From: Oscillospiraceae bacterium | GTDB taxonomy: Bacteria > Bacillota > Clostridia > Oscillospirales > CAG-382 | Assembly (NCBI GenBank): GCA_015064895.1 | Contig: SVRI01000016.1 | Span: 1 to 57,404 of the forward strand | DNA length: 57,404 nucleotides | Reading direction: 5' to 3' | Shown: positions 37,174-45,656 of the stretch, piece by piece | How the letters are laid out: every line of letters starts with the position of its first letter | Numbering within the stretch: the first letter of the stretch is position 1 | The notes under the pieces: generated by a model | Seen by the model: the letters and a program-made list of their open reading frames with translations, nothing else | What the model was told of the DNA's origin: nothing | The model's database searches: none | Made by a program: the position numbers and the translations under genes

Positions 37174-37695
37174 TTATTTTACAAGCGTGCGGTAGAACTC
37201 GTAAAGTCCGTCGCAGAAATCACTTGTTTTGATTAGCTCTCTTTTGAAATCCTCGTCTTTCATTAAAAAACGAACTGCTCTTACTGCATTTCTGTGAAAG
37301 TAAACAGAATGTCTTGTTCCTTTTTGCTTTGTGGCAATGGGACAGACATTTACACTTCTCGGGTCAAGCCTTAATGAAATGCTTCCTGTTTTCTCATCAA
37401 TTCTTGCATAGTAGGGGAATATTCTGCACGCAAAGGGACGAAACAGCCTTTCGCATCTGCCATTGCAAATCAGAACTTTGCCGTCATTTGTATCTCTGAT
37501 GTCAAATTCTTCACATCCGCCGATAAGCGCGTCCTCATAGGGAAGAAGCGACATTCCGCCGTCTGTTTCGGAATTGATTGTATCAGCTTTACAGCAAGCA
37601 CCGCCGCAGAGCTTTCCGCAATCGTATTTTAATGGGGTAGAGTCTTCAAGCAGAGCATAGGCACGTCTTAAAAGTGCCCATTTTGTGTACTTCAA
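37174..37695 (-). CDS. Cysteine-cluster protein, YkgJ-like (putative metal-binding)
   Basis: 173 residues. The Cys pattern CGKLCGGACC (~26-35) and CNGRCERLFRPFACRIFPYY (~77-96), with a later VCPI, resembles the zinc/iron-chelating YkgJ-type family. Function unknown. The start is a TTG immediately after the TAA of the aldolase gene, supported by AAAGG 7 bases upstream inside that gene's end; translation is probably coupled. Confidence 0.72.
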   Translation of the reverse strand: MKYTKWALLRRAYALLEDSTPLKYDCGKLCGGACCKADTINSETDGGMSLLPYEDALIGGCEEFDIRDTNDGKVLICNGRCERLFRPFACRIFPYYARIDEKTGSISLRLDPRSVNVCPIATKQKGTRHSVYFHRNAVRAVRFLMKDEDFKRELIKTSDFCDGLYEFYRTLVK

Positions 37696-38658
37696 TTACT
37701 TAGCCTTTACAAGGTGAACTGCAAAGCCGTTGACATCCATATCAAGATAGATTGCCTTTGTGTTGCCTTTTTCGTCGCAATTTCTTGATTCTTCAATAAC
37801 CTTAACACCCTTTGCAGCAAGATATGCTTCTGCTCTGGGAATGTTGTTGGTAGCTATCGCAATATGACCGTATTTGCCTCTGCCGTTACCCTTCATAACT
37901 TCAACCTCAGTACCTGCGAAGATAGAAGAATTGCCAATCTTGTTTGTAAGACCGAATACTTCAAACATCTTTGCAAACTTTTCTGCATCCTCTGCATTAT
38001 CCGCGTTGATACCAACGTGTACAAGCTTAAATCCAAGCATGAGCTTAACTGCGTTTTCTGTGAGCTCTCTGATCTTGTCGAATTCGCCGTTCTTGATGTA
38101 TTCGTCCTTAACCATGAATGAGCCGCCGCAAGCAACAACCTTGTTAAATTCGAGGTAGGAGAGAATGTTCTTTTCGTTGAGACCGCCTGTAGGCATAAAC
38201 TTCATCATTGTGTAGGGAGCCGCCATGGACTTGAGCATGGGAAGACCGCCCGCTGCTTCTGCGGGGAAGAACTTTACTGTTGTAAGTCCGAGTTCAATTG
38301 CCGCTTCAACGTCTGAAGGATTGGATGTGCCGGGGATGATAATGTAGCCCTTGGAAATGCAGTGCTTTACAACTGTGGGATTAAAGCCGGGGCTTACGAT
38401 AAAGTGAGCACCGCAAGCGATAGCTGTGTCAGCCTGCTCGGGTGTGAGAACTGTACCTGCACCGATAAGCATGTCGGGATAAGCCTCTGAGATAGCTTTG
38501 ATTGCATCGGCAGCAGCAGCTGTACGGAATGTGATTTCAGCCGCGGGAAGACCGCCGTCGATAAGTGCCTTTGCAAGGGGTACTGCATCCTTTGCATCGT
38601 CAATCTTGATTACGGGGATAATACCTGTTTCGTAAATTCTCTGATAAACGTCTTTCAT
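37696..38658 (-). CDS. Fusion: KDPG/KHG aldolase + VOC-family domain
   Basis: 320 residues. Residues 1-~205 are a class I 2-keto-3-deoxy-6-phosphogluconate / 4-hydroxy-2-oxoglutarate aldolase: ITFRT with its Glu (~42), GAGTV (~67), SPGFNP (~90), and the Schiff-base Lys in TTVKFFPAE (~130), PTGG (~158). Residues ~208-320 are a glyoxalase/VOC-like domain (KLVHVGINADN, KYGHIAIATNN, VNGFAVHLV). The aldolase splits KDPG into pyruvate and glyceraldehyde-3-phosphate at the end of uronate breakdown. Typical aldolases stop near 210 residues. AAGGAG precedes the ATG. The extra domain may bind a metal or alter substrate range. Confidence 0.88.
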   Translation of the reverse strand: MKDVYQRIYETGIIPVIKIDDAKDAVPLAKALIDGGLPAAEITFRTAAAADAIKAISEAYPDMLIGAGTVLTPEQADTAIACGAHFIVSPGFNPTVVKHCISKGYIIIPGTSNPSDVEAAIELGLTTVKFFPAEAAGGLPMLKSMAAPYTMMKFMPTGGLNEKNILSYLEFNKVVACGGSFMVKDEYIKNGEFDKIRELTENAVKLMLGFKLVHVGINADNAEDAEKFAKMFEVFGLTNKIGNSSIFAGTEVEVMKGNGRGKYGHIAIATNNIPRAEAYLAAKGVKVIEESRNCDEKGNTKAIYLDMDVNGFAVHLVKAK

Positions 38659-38696
38659 TTTTCTTTTCTCCTTGATATGTATGTTAATTTATTATT

Positions 38697-38921
38697 TTAT
38701 AAAATGTCATCTACCGACTCGATTTTGAATTTTGGAAGCTTTGTGGGGTTGGGACGGTAGGAAAGTATGTCGAAGCTGAACTTTCTGCAGCAGGAATCCT
38801 CAGAAACTTTTTTTATGTTTTTGGAACGTGTACACAGTATTTCGCCTGAGATTTCAACTTTTCTTGCATATTCGCAAAGAGCACAGCTTTTTTGTATGTC
38901 ATTTGGAAGTTTGTGTTTCAC
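38697..38921 (-). CDS. Small cysteine-rich protein of unknown function
   Basis: 74 residues from a GTG start with AAGGAG 8 bases upstream. Five cysteines: SCALCEYA, GEILCTRS and DSCCRKF. The CxxC...C...CC spacing suggests a small zinc or Fe-S knuckle. It lies 38 bases before the KDPG aldolase fusion, in the same direction. Family not recognised. Confidence 0.65.
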   Translation of the reverse strand: MKHKLPNDIQKSCALCEYARKVEISGEILCTRSKNIKKVSEDSCCRKFSFDILSYRPNPTKLPKFKIESVDDIL

Positions 38922-38973
38922 CTTTTCAACTCCTTATATCAAACTAATTCAGTTTGTAAAGTAATCCAAATAT

Positions 38974-39001
38974 ATTATACTATAAATATAATAAAAATCA
39001 A
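38974..39001 (-). promoter_or_regulatory. Promoter of the small Cys-rich protein / aldolase operon
   Basis: On the - strand: -35 TTGATT (38996-39001), 16-base spacer, -10 TATAAT (38974-38979). A palindrome CAAACT-AATTC-AGTTTG (38940-38956) lies between promoter and gene and could be an operator. Confidence 0.7.
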
Positions 39002-39029
39002 GAAGCAAAGAGCATAAATTTGAGTTTTT

Positions 39030-40124
39030 TTATGAGTTTGTTTTGTGGTTTTTATCAAGATATGATAAAACTAACCATCCGATTATAAATAAACATACAA
39101 TAATTGTCAAAGACAATGTTTCGCCAATTCCGATACCGCCTTTTGATTGTACAACCTGATAAGAAGCGGAAACGGCTTTCTGTGGTAAGATGATGAGCAG
39201 AGCAAGGGTAATCAAAGGACTTACTATCGCACATATAACTTTTGATAAAATGAACTTTTTGCTTGAGAGCCCGCATTTGTCTGCAATGCTTTTCACCTGA
39301 AGAAAAATTGAAATACCGCAAAATGCAATACCGGAACATACGGCTATTATTCTTTCGTTTCCGTTTATCATCGAACAACTAAGTATGCCCGAGCTCATTT
39401 CAAAAAAGCACATTACTCCGCTTTTGAATAAAGCTTGAAAACTCTCATTACATCCAACAAAAAGCAATTTTCCCGAAATTACGGATGATAATGTGTAAAA
39501 GAAAACTATGTATCCGCATAAATTGATGCATGAAAATACGGATGAAGATATGCTGTCGGTAATCGTCTGTGACACGGATATCTTTTTTGTGGTGACGCAA
39601 GAACTGACATGTCTTGTGCCATTTTTTCTGAAAAACAGAAAGTAAACAGTAATTGTTGCCATTATGTTGGAAAATAGAATTATATAAGCAAATGCTTTGC
39701 TCTCAAGGACAGAGGCAGCAATGCTTGTAATAAATACCGCAGAGCAGTTGTTGGAAAGAACAAGGGCTGATTCTGCTTCCTGCTTTGTGCACCTACCGTT
39801 CTTGTATAACCGGCAAACCGAAATACCGCCCGACGGTGCACCGCAAATAAGTCCCATGATGCAGGCGGGAACCAAAAACTCGGGAAGGGCAAATAAATCA
39901 GATAAAAACTTTGTTGCCTTAGATTTAGGTTCTTTTTTCAGAATAATGTCGGTAACAAAATTAGCAAGACATATGTACATAAACAGCGAGGGGACAACCG
40001 AATATAAACAAAGCTTTATAGCATTTCCTATGTGAAATGCAATTTCGTAAGGGAAAACAAGTAAGTAGATAAACATAATTATCAAAAACACTGACAAAGC
40101 AGTATCTTTATATATTTGCTTCAA
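39030..40124 (-). CDS. YlbJ-like sporulation integral membrane protein
   Basis: 364 residues with about eight to ten membrane segments. Matches the YlbJ / nucleoside-recognition (gate) family: VVPSLFMYICLANF, CGAPSGGISVCRLYKNGRCT, LVLSNNCSAVF. YlbJ is needed for spore cortex formation in Bacillus. The start is a TTG at 40124 preceded by GAGGTG. It is divergent from yqfC across a 79-base gap. Divergent placement with yqfC-yqfD suggests mother-cell expression during sporulation. Confidence 0.8.
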   Translation of the reverse strand: MKQIYKDTALSVFLIIMFIYLLVFPYEIAFHIGNAIKLCLYSVVPSLFMYICLANFVTDIILKKEPKSKATKFLSDLFALPEFLVPACIMGLICGAPSGGISVCRLYKNGRCTKQEAESALVLSNNCSAVFITSIAASVLESKAFAYIILFSNIMATITVYFLFFRKNGTRHVSSCVTTKKISVSQTITDSISSSVFSCINLCGYIVFFYTLSSVISGKLLFVGCNESFQALFKSGVMCFFEMSSGILSCSMINGNERIIAVCSGIAFCGISIFLQVKSIADKCGLSSKKFILSKVICAIVSPLITLALLIILPQKAVSASYQVVQSKGGIGIGETLSLTIIVCLFIIGWLVLSYLDKNHKTNS

Positions 40125-40139
40125 AATATCACCTCAAAC

Positions 40140-40182
40140 TATGCGTAGTAGTATTTATATGCCTGAAAATGCATAATTATTT
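40140..40182. promoter_or_regulatory. Possible sporulation (sigma-E-like) promoter region between ylbJ-like and yqfC
   Basis: On the + strand, TATTT and CATAATTAT are spaced about 15 bases apart; on the - strand CATATAAAT is present. Both resemble the sigma-E/K -10 CATA-type box, and no good sigma-A promoter is seen. Assigned mostly from gene content. Confidence 0.3.
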
Positions 40183-40203
40183 AAAAGAAAGGTGGAAATT
40201 GTA

Positions 40204-40494
40204 ATGAAACGTGTAAATAAAAAAAGACTTACCGTGACACAAAAGCTTTCGAATATTACGGAGATTCCCTTTGATATGGCAACAGGTCTTCCGTTTATAA
40301 AAATGTATTCAAACAGAGAACTCATTGTTGAGGACGCAGGCAAGCTTATTCATTACGATGATTGCTGTGTTAAAGTAAGACAAAAGAATAAAACAGTTAA
40401 GGTTGAGGGCAGAGATATAAAGCTCAGGTGCCTTGCAAATAATGATATGAGCGTTACCGGGTATATTACGTCTTTAAGCTTTGAACAGGAGTAG
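40204..40494 (+). CDS. yqfC: Sporulation protein YqfC
   Basis: 96 residues, the YabP/YqfC family (spore coat morphogenesis or mother-cell sigma-E regulon member). DMATGLPFIKMYSNRELIVE and GRDIKLRCLANNDMSVTGYI are typical. Start at ATG 40204 with AAAGGTGG 8 bases upstream; the frame is open from a GTG at 40192. Its end carries the ribosome-binding site of yqfD two bases away. Confidence 0.88.
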   Translation: MKRVNKKRLTVTQKLSNITEIPFDMATGLPFIKMYSNRELIVEDAGKLIHYDDCCVKVRQKNKTVKVEGRDIKLRCLANNDMSVTGYITSLSFEQE

Positions 40495-40496
40495 AT

Positions 40497-41666
40497 ATGA
40501 ATTTTTTCGGAATTATAGGAGGACGAGTAAATTACAAGGTCAACTGCGTGAAAACGAACGAAATCATAGACAAGGTAAGAAAAAATGCAACTGTACGGCA
40601 AATAATTGTTAAAGACGATAATTTTGTAGAATTTTGTGTTGCATATAAGGACAGAAAGGCTGTTGACAAAATACTAAAAGAATCTTGTGTCGAATGTCTT
40701 GAAAGACGCGGTTCTGGATTTGTCCATTTTTTGTACGGTTACAGAAAAAGAGCAGGACTAATAACAGGAATACTGATGACGGCATTTCTTTTGGTTTACA
40801 TGTTGCAGTTTATCTGGGATATTCGTGTTGAAGGTAACGAAAAGATAAGTGATCTTGAAATTATAGAACTGCTTGAAAAAAACGGTTTTTACAAAGGTAT
40901 CAGAAAAAGGAATGCCGATATTGAACGGGCGGTAAATATGTTGTTGGTTGAAGAGGACAGAATATCATGGGCGGCTATAAATTTTGAAGGAACTGTTGCT
41001 CATGTCGAGATAAAAGAGGCGAAAATATTCAAAAAAGAAGATAAAAAAGAAAATGTAAATCTCGTTGCTTCACATGACGGAATAATAGTAAGAGCCGATG
41101 CTTTAAGCGGAAGCTCATCGGTTACAAAAGGTGATACCGTTACAAAAGGACAGCTGCTTGTGTCGGCATTTGTCGAAAAAAGAACCGGAGGATATTTGCT
41201 TAAGGGTGCAAGGGGAAATGTCTGGGCACAAACCAAAAGAAGTTATATTGTGACTGTACCGCTTGAATATAATGAAAAAAGATACACCGGAAATTCAAAA
41301 ACATCATACACTCTTTCTTTTCTCGGAAGGGATATCGGTATTAATAATCTGTTTGATAGCAGATATGAGCGTTCGGACTCGTATGAAGATTGCGGAAACT
41401 TGAATCTCTTTGAAAGGATTGTGCTGCCGATTGAGATGAAGAAGCAAACTGTAAGTGAATATGTGAGCTGCAAAGTGAAAAGAACCGAGAATGAGGCGTT
41501 GAAAACGGCAAAGGAAATGGCAAAGGAAAGACTGAGAGCGGATTCTCCCGACTTTGTTCTTGCCGATATTTCCGAATCTTATACTGTTGAAGATGTACTT
41601 GTATATGAGTGTACATTTGAGGGAGTGGAAGACATAGCCGTTCCACTCGAATTTGATGTTTCATAA
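40497..41666 (+). CDS. yqfD: Sporulation protein YqfD
   Basis: 389 residues, normal length. One membrane segment at ~86-105 (AGLITGILMTAFLLVYMLQF), with large domains on both sides; IRVEGNEKISDLEIIELLEKNGFYKG and WAAINFEGTVAHVEI are typical. Function in sporulation is poorly defined; it is in the sigma-E regulon in Bacillus. GGAG overlapping the yqfC stop drives translation. Not followed by phoH and ybeY, as it often is, but by a wall-hydrolase fusion. Confidence 0.9.
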   Translation: MNFFGIIGGRVNYKVNCVKTNEIIDKVRKNATVRQIIVKDDNFVEFCVAYKDRKAVDKILKESCVECLERRGSGFVHFLYGYRKRAGLITGILMTAFLLVYMLQFIWDIRVEGNEKISDLEIIELLEKNGFYKGIRKRNADIERAVNMLLVEEDRISWAAINFEGTVAHVEIKEAKIFKKEDKKENVNLVASHDGIIVRADALSGSSSVTKGDTVTKGQLLVSAFVEKRTGGYLLKGARGNVWAQTKRSYIVTVPLEYNEKRYTGNSKTSYTLSFLGRDIGINNLFDSRYERSDSYEDCGNLNLFERIVLPIEMKKQTVSEYVSCKVKRTENEALKTAKEMAKERLRADSPDFVLADISESYTVEDVLVYECTFEGVEDIAVPLEFDVS

Positions 41667-41747
41667 ATAAAGTGTATATAAATCGAAAACATTTTTAAAA
41701 ACTAAAAAAACTGATTTAAAACTATTTTCTTTTTTTGTCGAATGTTG

Positions 41748-41753
41748 TATAAT
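41748..41753 (+). promoter_or_regulatory. Probable -10 box before the GHL10-amidase gene
   Basis: TATAAT at 41748-41753, 45 bases before the TTG start; no good -35 at standard spacing. It argues against the upstream ATG at 41742 as a start. Confidence 0.45.
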
Positions 41754-41798
41754 CATAATATAAGAACGTGTTTTTTTGATGTTTTCGGAGGTTTTGAT

Positions 41799-44700
41799 TT
41801 GAAAAAAGTTTCTCTTGATTTAAATAAAAAGGTTGCATTGATTGCTTCTGCCGTTGCAACAGTTATAATTGCCGCAGTACTTTGCGTGTTGTTCTTCTTT
41901 CTCGGAAAAAACAATTCCGAACAGGCAAAAGCCGTAAACACTCAAAGTACAGCTTTAAAAGTGGATAATGGTCCGTTTGTTGATATGACAGAGGTTTCCA
42001 CGCTTGAAATGCGCGGAATGTGGATAGCTTCTACCATAAACATTGACTATCCGTCAAAGCAGGGACTGTCTGAAACGGAGCTTAAAGCAGAGCTTGAAGC
42101 GATTGTTGATAATGCGTTTGAGCTTGGTGTAAATTCGTTGTTCTTTCAGGTAAGACCTGCTTGCGATGCACTGTATAATTCGGAGATTTTTCCGGCTTCA
42201 AGATATGTTTCGGGAACCCAGGGCGAAACGGTAAACGGTTTTGACAGTCTTGCTTATATTATTGAATATGCAAAAAAATATAATATTGATGTACATGCGT
42301 GGATAAACCCTTACAGAGTTTCTATGAATGAAGCTGAAATGGACAGCCTTGCAAGTACAAACCCCGCAGCAATTCATCCTGAATATACAGTTTCATATGA
42401 TGACGGCAAGACTTATCTTAATCCGGGTCTTCCCGAAGTTCGTGACCTTGTTGTCAGCGGTGTTACTGAAATAGTTGAAAACTATCCCGACATTGCAGGT
42501 GTTCATTTTGATGATTATTTCTACCCATATCCGGTAACAGGAGGAGTGTTCGACGATTCTGCGGCATATGCCGCATATTCTGAAGGAATGGAACTTTCGG
42601 ATTGGAGAAGAAATAATGTAAATATGCTCATTGAACAGACCTATCATGCCGTAAAGGAAATAAATCCCGATTGTGTATTCGGTGTTTCGGTGTTCGGTAT
42701 CTGGGCAAACAGCGGAAGTGATACTCCTGTTAAAGGCAGTGAAACAAAAGGTCTTGAATCATACTTTTCAACATATTGCGATGCCCTTACCTGGGCAAAC
42801 GGCGGATATGTCGATTATATAGCACCTCAGGATTATTGGAGCTTTGACACGACCGTTGCACCGTTTGATGACGTTGCCCGTTGGTGGAATGCAAATCTTG
42901 ACGGAACGGGCGTTGATTTGTATATCGGTCATGCTGCATATAAGTCGGCTGACTATGAAGAAAATGAAATACTTAAACAGATAGAAATGTGCCGAACACT
43001 TTCGTGCTATAAAGGTAGCATTCTGTACGGATATGAAAATATCAAAGGTAATATCGGCGGAGTTGCCGATGACATGAAGACTGCTTTTGAGTATAAAGTG
43101 TTAAGGTCTGCCGCACAATCAAACGGCAAGGTAATCAAGATAAACTTTCCCGATAATAACTCATATGTCAGCACATCAAAAACATATATGCTCGGTTCCT
43201 GTGATCCTGCATATCCGCTTTATCTGAATGGCGAAGCCGTATCAAAAACAAAAGGCGGATATTTCGGTCTTTATCTTGATGTTTCGGGCGGAAAGAATAC
43301 ATATACTTTTACACAGAACGGTAAAACCGTAACACATGTTTTGAACGGTCCCGGATCGTCATCATCGGGTAACTACTATTACTCTGATAACTCGCTTGAC
43401 TCAATGCAGGTACTTTCGCCGTATCCTCAAGGGGCAACATGGCTTGGTAACGGAGACAAACTCTCTGTGTCGTGTGTTGCACCTGCGGGCAGTGTTGTTA
43501 CAGCAAAGCTTGGAGAAACAGAGGTTGTTCTTTCTCCCACAATTTATCCGAGCGGCTCCGGCAAATACCTTTATGAAGAGTATAAAGGAACCATTAAACC
43601 CGATGTACTTGTAAACGACACTGATTTTAAAGTTCTTGGCAATGTTGTATTTACTGCAGAACTTGACGGCGAAACGGCACAGACTGAAGGCGGTGAAATT
43701 GCTCAGAAGGGCATTGACTCGTATGTCTATGCCGAAGTAAAAAACGATTATACACACACGAAGGTTGGGACAAGCTCATCATTCTATGACGATTTTCTTC
43801 CTTCTTCAAAGGGCATGCGTGACTATGTGACAAGTGCAAGTAACGGCTATTGTAAACTGCGCTTCGGCGGATATGTAAAAGAAGAGAATCTTGAGTTTAC
43901 TTACGGAAAACCGCTTCTTCTCAATACAATTCTTACAACAGCTGTTGAAGTAAATGACATAAACACCCTCAATAACAAGAATAACTCCACTGACATCCGT
44001 TTCGGTGTTACGGAAAACATTCCTGTAGATGTCGATTTCCGCGGCGAAAACGGTGCAATGAGAATTATTATTTATAATACCGATACAAGTATAATACCTC
44101 AGTTTGATGTACCTGCCAACCCTCTGATTGAGTCAATAGAAGGAAAGTTAGGTACACGTGACAATATGCTTATGTATCACGTGACGCTTAAAGATAACAC
44201 AAACTTCTACGGCTTCAGAATTGTATATGAAGACGGCTGTATGATTGTAAAGCTCAATAATCCTCAGACTTTGGCACAAGGTGATAAGCCCCTGTCAGGA
44301 AAGAGAATTGTTGTTGATGCGGGTCATGGCGGCACCGATGTCGGTGCGGTAGGTCCCGGTGACTGTCCCGAAAAGGATCTTAACCGAATGATTGCAGAAT
44401 GTCTTGTGACAGAGCTTGAAGACCTTGGTGCTGAGATAATCATCACAAGAAAAGACGATGAAACGGTAGACTTGTATCAGCGAATGGATATGCTCACCGA
44501 AGAATGCCCCGATATGGCAGTGTCAATACATCATAATTCTGTACTCGGAAGCTCAAATGCACTTAAAGCAAGGGGCTTTATGGCTCTGTATTCCAATAAC
44601 AGCGGTGTCAGTCTTTCTGATACAATTGCAGATGTTGTCTGTAAAAAACTTGTCAGAGATAAAAAGCCGACAGCATATCAGGCACTTGCAGTTGCAAGGA

Positions 44701-44861
44701 ATCATATGTTCCCGTCAACACTTCTCGAAATGTGCTTTATTTCCAATGTTGAAGAATACGAGTGGTCTGTTACAGAGGGAAATGCCGAGCGTTCTGCAAA
44801 AGCGATAGCAGAGGGTATAATTGAATACTATAAGAATCAGGAGCAGTACCTTGACTACTAA
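41799..44861 (+). CDS. Fusion: membrane-anchored GHL10 glycosyl hydrolase + N-acetylmuramoyl-L-alanine amidase
   Basis: 1020 residues from TTG 41799, which has GGAGG 7 bases upstream; the longer frame from 41742 would include the -10 box. Membrane segment ~10-36. Residues ~68-420 are a GHL10 (DUF187, YngK/DigH-type) glycosyl hydrolase: MRGMWIAST, FFQVRPACDALY, HAWINPYRV, GVHFDDYFYPYP, APQDYWSF. A linker of beta-rich segments follows (~440-830). Residues ~835-1015 are Amidase_3 with its zinc ligands: DAGHGG, the Glu of CPEKDLN, SIHHN, and the catalytic Glu of LLEMCFISN. DigH-type enzymes cut glycan strands already stripped of peptides by amidases, so the chain can plausibly do both steps on peptidoglycan. 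It acts outside the membrane. Overlaps nth by 11 bases. Confidence 0.9.
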   Translation: MKKVSLDLNKKVALIASAVATVIIAAVLCVLFFFLGKNNSEQAKAVNTQSTALKVDNGPFVDMTEVSTLEMRGMWIASTINIDYPSKQGLSETELKAELEAIVDNAFELGVNSLFFQVRPACDALYNSEIFPASRYVSGTQGETVNGFDSLAYIIEYAKKYNIDVHAWINPYRVSMNEAEMDSLASTNPAAIHPEYTVSYDDGKTYLNPGLPEVRDLVVSGVTEIVENYPDIAGVHFDDYFYPYPVTGGVFDDSAAYAAYSEGMELSDWRRNNVNMLIEQTYHAVKEINPDCVFGVSVFGIWANSGSDTPVKGSETKGLESYFSTYCDALTWANGGYVDYIAPQDYWSFDTTVAPFDDVARWWNANLDGTGVDLYIGHAAYKSADYEENEILKQIEMCRTLSCYKGSILYGYENIKGNIGGVADDMKTAFEYKVLRSAAQSNGKVIKINFPDNNSYVSTSKTYMLGSCDPAYPLYLNGEAVSKTKGGYFGLYLDVSGGKNTYTFTQNGKTVTHVLNGPGSSSSGNYYYSDNSLDSMQVLSPYPQGATWLGNGDKLSVSCVAPAGSVVTAKLGETEVVLSPTIYPSGSGKYLYEEYKGTIKPDVLVNDTDFKVLGNVVFTAELDGETAQTEGGEIAQKGIDSYVYAEVKNDYTHTKVGTSSSFYDDFLPSSKGMRDYVTSASNGYCKLRFGGYVKEENLEFTYGKPLLLNTILTTAVEVNDINTLNNKNNSTDIRFGVTENIPVDVDFRGENGAMRIIIYNTDTSIIPQFDVPANPLIESIEGKLGTRDNMLMYHVTLKDNTNFYGFRIVYEDGCMIVKLNNPQTLAQGDKPLSGKRIVVDAGHGGTDVGAVGPGDCPEKDLNRMIAECLVTELEDLGAEIIITRKDDETVDLYQRMDMLTEECPDMAVSIHHNSVLGSSNALKARGFMALYSNNSGVSLSDTIADVVCKKLVRDKKPTAYQALAVARNHMFPSTLLEMCFISNVEEYEWSVTEGNAERSAKAIAEGIIEYYKNQEQYLDY

Positions 44862-45483
44862 ACAAAAAGCAATTAAAGTATATGAACAACTGAAAACGCT
44901 GTACCCTGACTCCGAGTGTACACTTTACCATGACGGTGACCCGTGGAAACTGTTGGTAATGGCAAGACTTTCGGCTCAGTGTACCGACGCCAGGGTAAAT
45001 ATCGTTTCAAAGACGCTCTTTGAAGAAATACCCGATGTTTATGTTATGGCAAAAACACCGCAGGAGAGGGTAGAAGAGCTTATAAAATCCTGCGGACTTT
45101 ACAGAACTAAGGCAAAAAGCCTCATAGAAATGTCAAAACAGCTTATCGAAAACTTCGACGGAAAGGTTCCCGACGACTACGACAGCCTTATGTCGCTGTC
45201 GGGTGTGGGCAGTAAGATAGCAAATTTAATTCTCGGAGATGTTTTCGGAAAAGGCGGTATTGTTGCAGATACACACTGTATTAGAATTACAAACAGGCTC
45301 GGTCTTGTAAAAGGAACAAATCAATCTGTGGTTGAACGCACTCTCAGTCCGATAGTGCCAAAAGAATTGCAAAGTGACTTCTGCCACATGATTGTGGACT
45401 TTGGCAGAGACGTGTGTACGGCGAGAAATCCAAACTGTAATGAGTGTCCGATGAAAGAAAACAAACTGTGTAAGGGTAACTGA
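44851..45483 (+). CDS. nth: Endonuclease III
   Basis: 210 residues, normal length. A DNA glycosylase/AP lyase for oxidised pyrimidines. Helix-hairpin-helix LSGVGSKIANLIL with its catalytic Lys, the catalytic Asp in ADTHCIRITNRLG, and a C-terminal [4Fe-4S] loop C-x6-C-x2-C-x5-C (CTARNPNCNECPMKENKLC). The start is TTG 44851, inside the end of the amidase gene, with AGGAG 7 bases upstream; coupled translation is likely. Confidence 0.95.
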   Translation: MTTKQKAIKVYEQLKTLYPDSECTLYHDGDPWKLLVMARLSAQCTDARVNIVSKTLFEEIPDVYVMAKTPQERVEELIKSCGLYRTKAKSLIEMSKQLIENFDGKVPDDYDSLMSLSGVGSKIANLILGDVFGKGGIVADTHCIRITNRLGLVKGTNQSVVERTLSPIVPKELQSDFCHMIVDFGRDVCTARNPNCNECPMKENKLCKGN

Positions 45484-45497
45484 TATTCAATCTATTT

Positions 45498-45526
45498 AAG
45501 GCTTCGTCAGATGGCGGAGCCTTTTT
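45498..45526 (+). terminator. Rho-independent terminator after nth
   Basis: AAGGCTTCGTC, loop AGAT, GGCGGAGCCTT (two G-T pairs), then TTT. Confidence 0.8.
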
Positions 45527-45608
45527 CACACATTAATCACACTACTTTACATTTTATTAACACAAAATATGGTATTTTATCGTAAATGTGTGGTAAATTA
45601 TATACAGA

Positions 45609-45635
45609 TTAGCACTCGATGACTTTGAGTGCTAA
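45609..45635 (+). promoter_or_regulatory. CIRCE operator (HrcA-binding site)
   Basis: TTAGCACTC, 9-base spacer, GAGTGCTAA: an exact match to the CIRCE consensus, 21 bases before the hrcA start. HrcA should repress the whole operon from here until heat stress. A -10-like TAAATT preceded by TGG (45594-45599) lies just upstream; the -35 is unclear. Confidence 0.97.
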
Positions 45636-45656
45636 AAAGAAAGGAAGTGACAGGCT

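Noticed and set aside
41742..41798. ATG 41742 as start of the GHL10-amidase gene
   Set aside because: It lies upstream of a TATAAT box and lacks a ribosome-binding site; TTG 41799 follows GGAGG and leads directly into the membrane segment.
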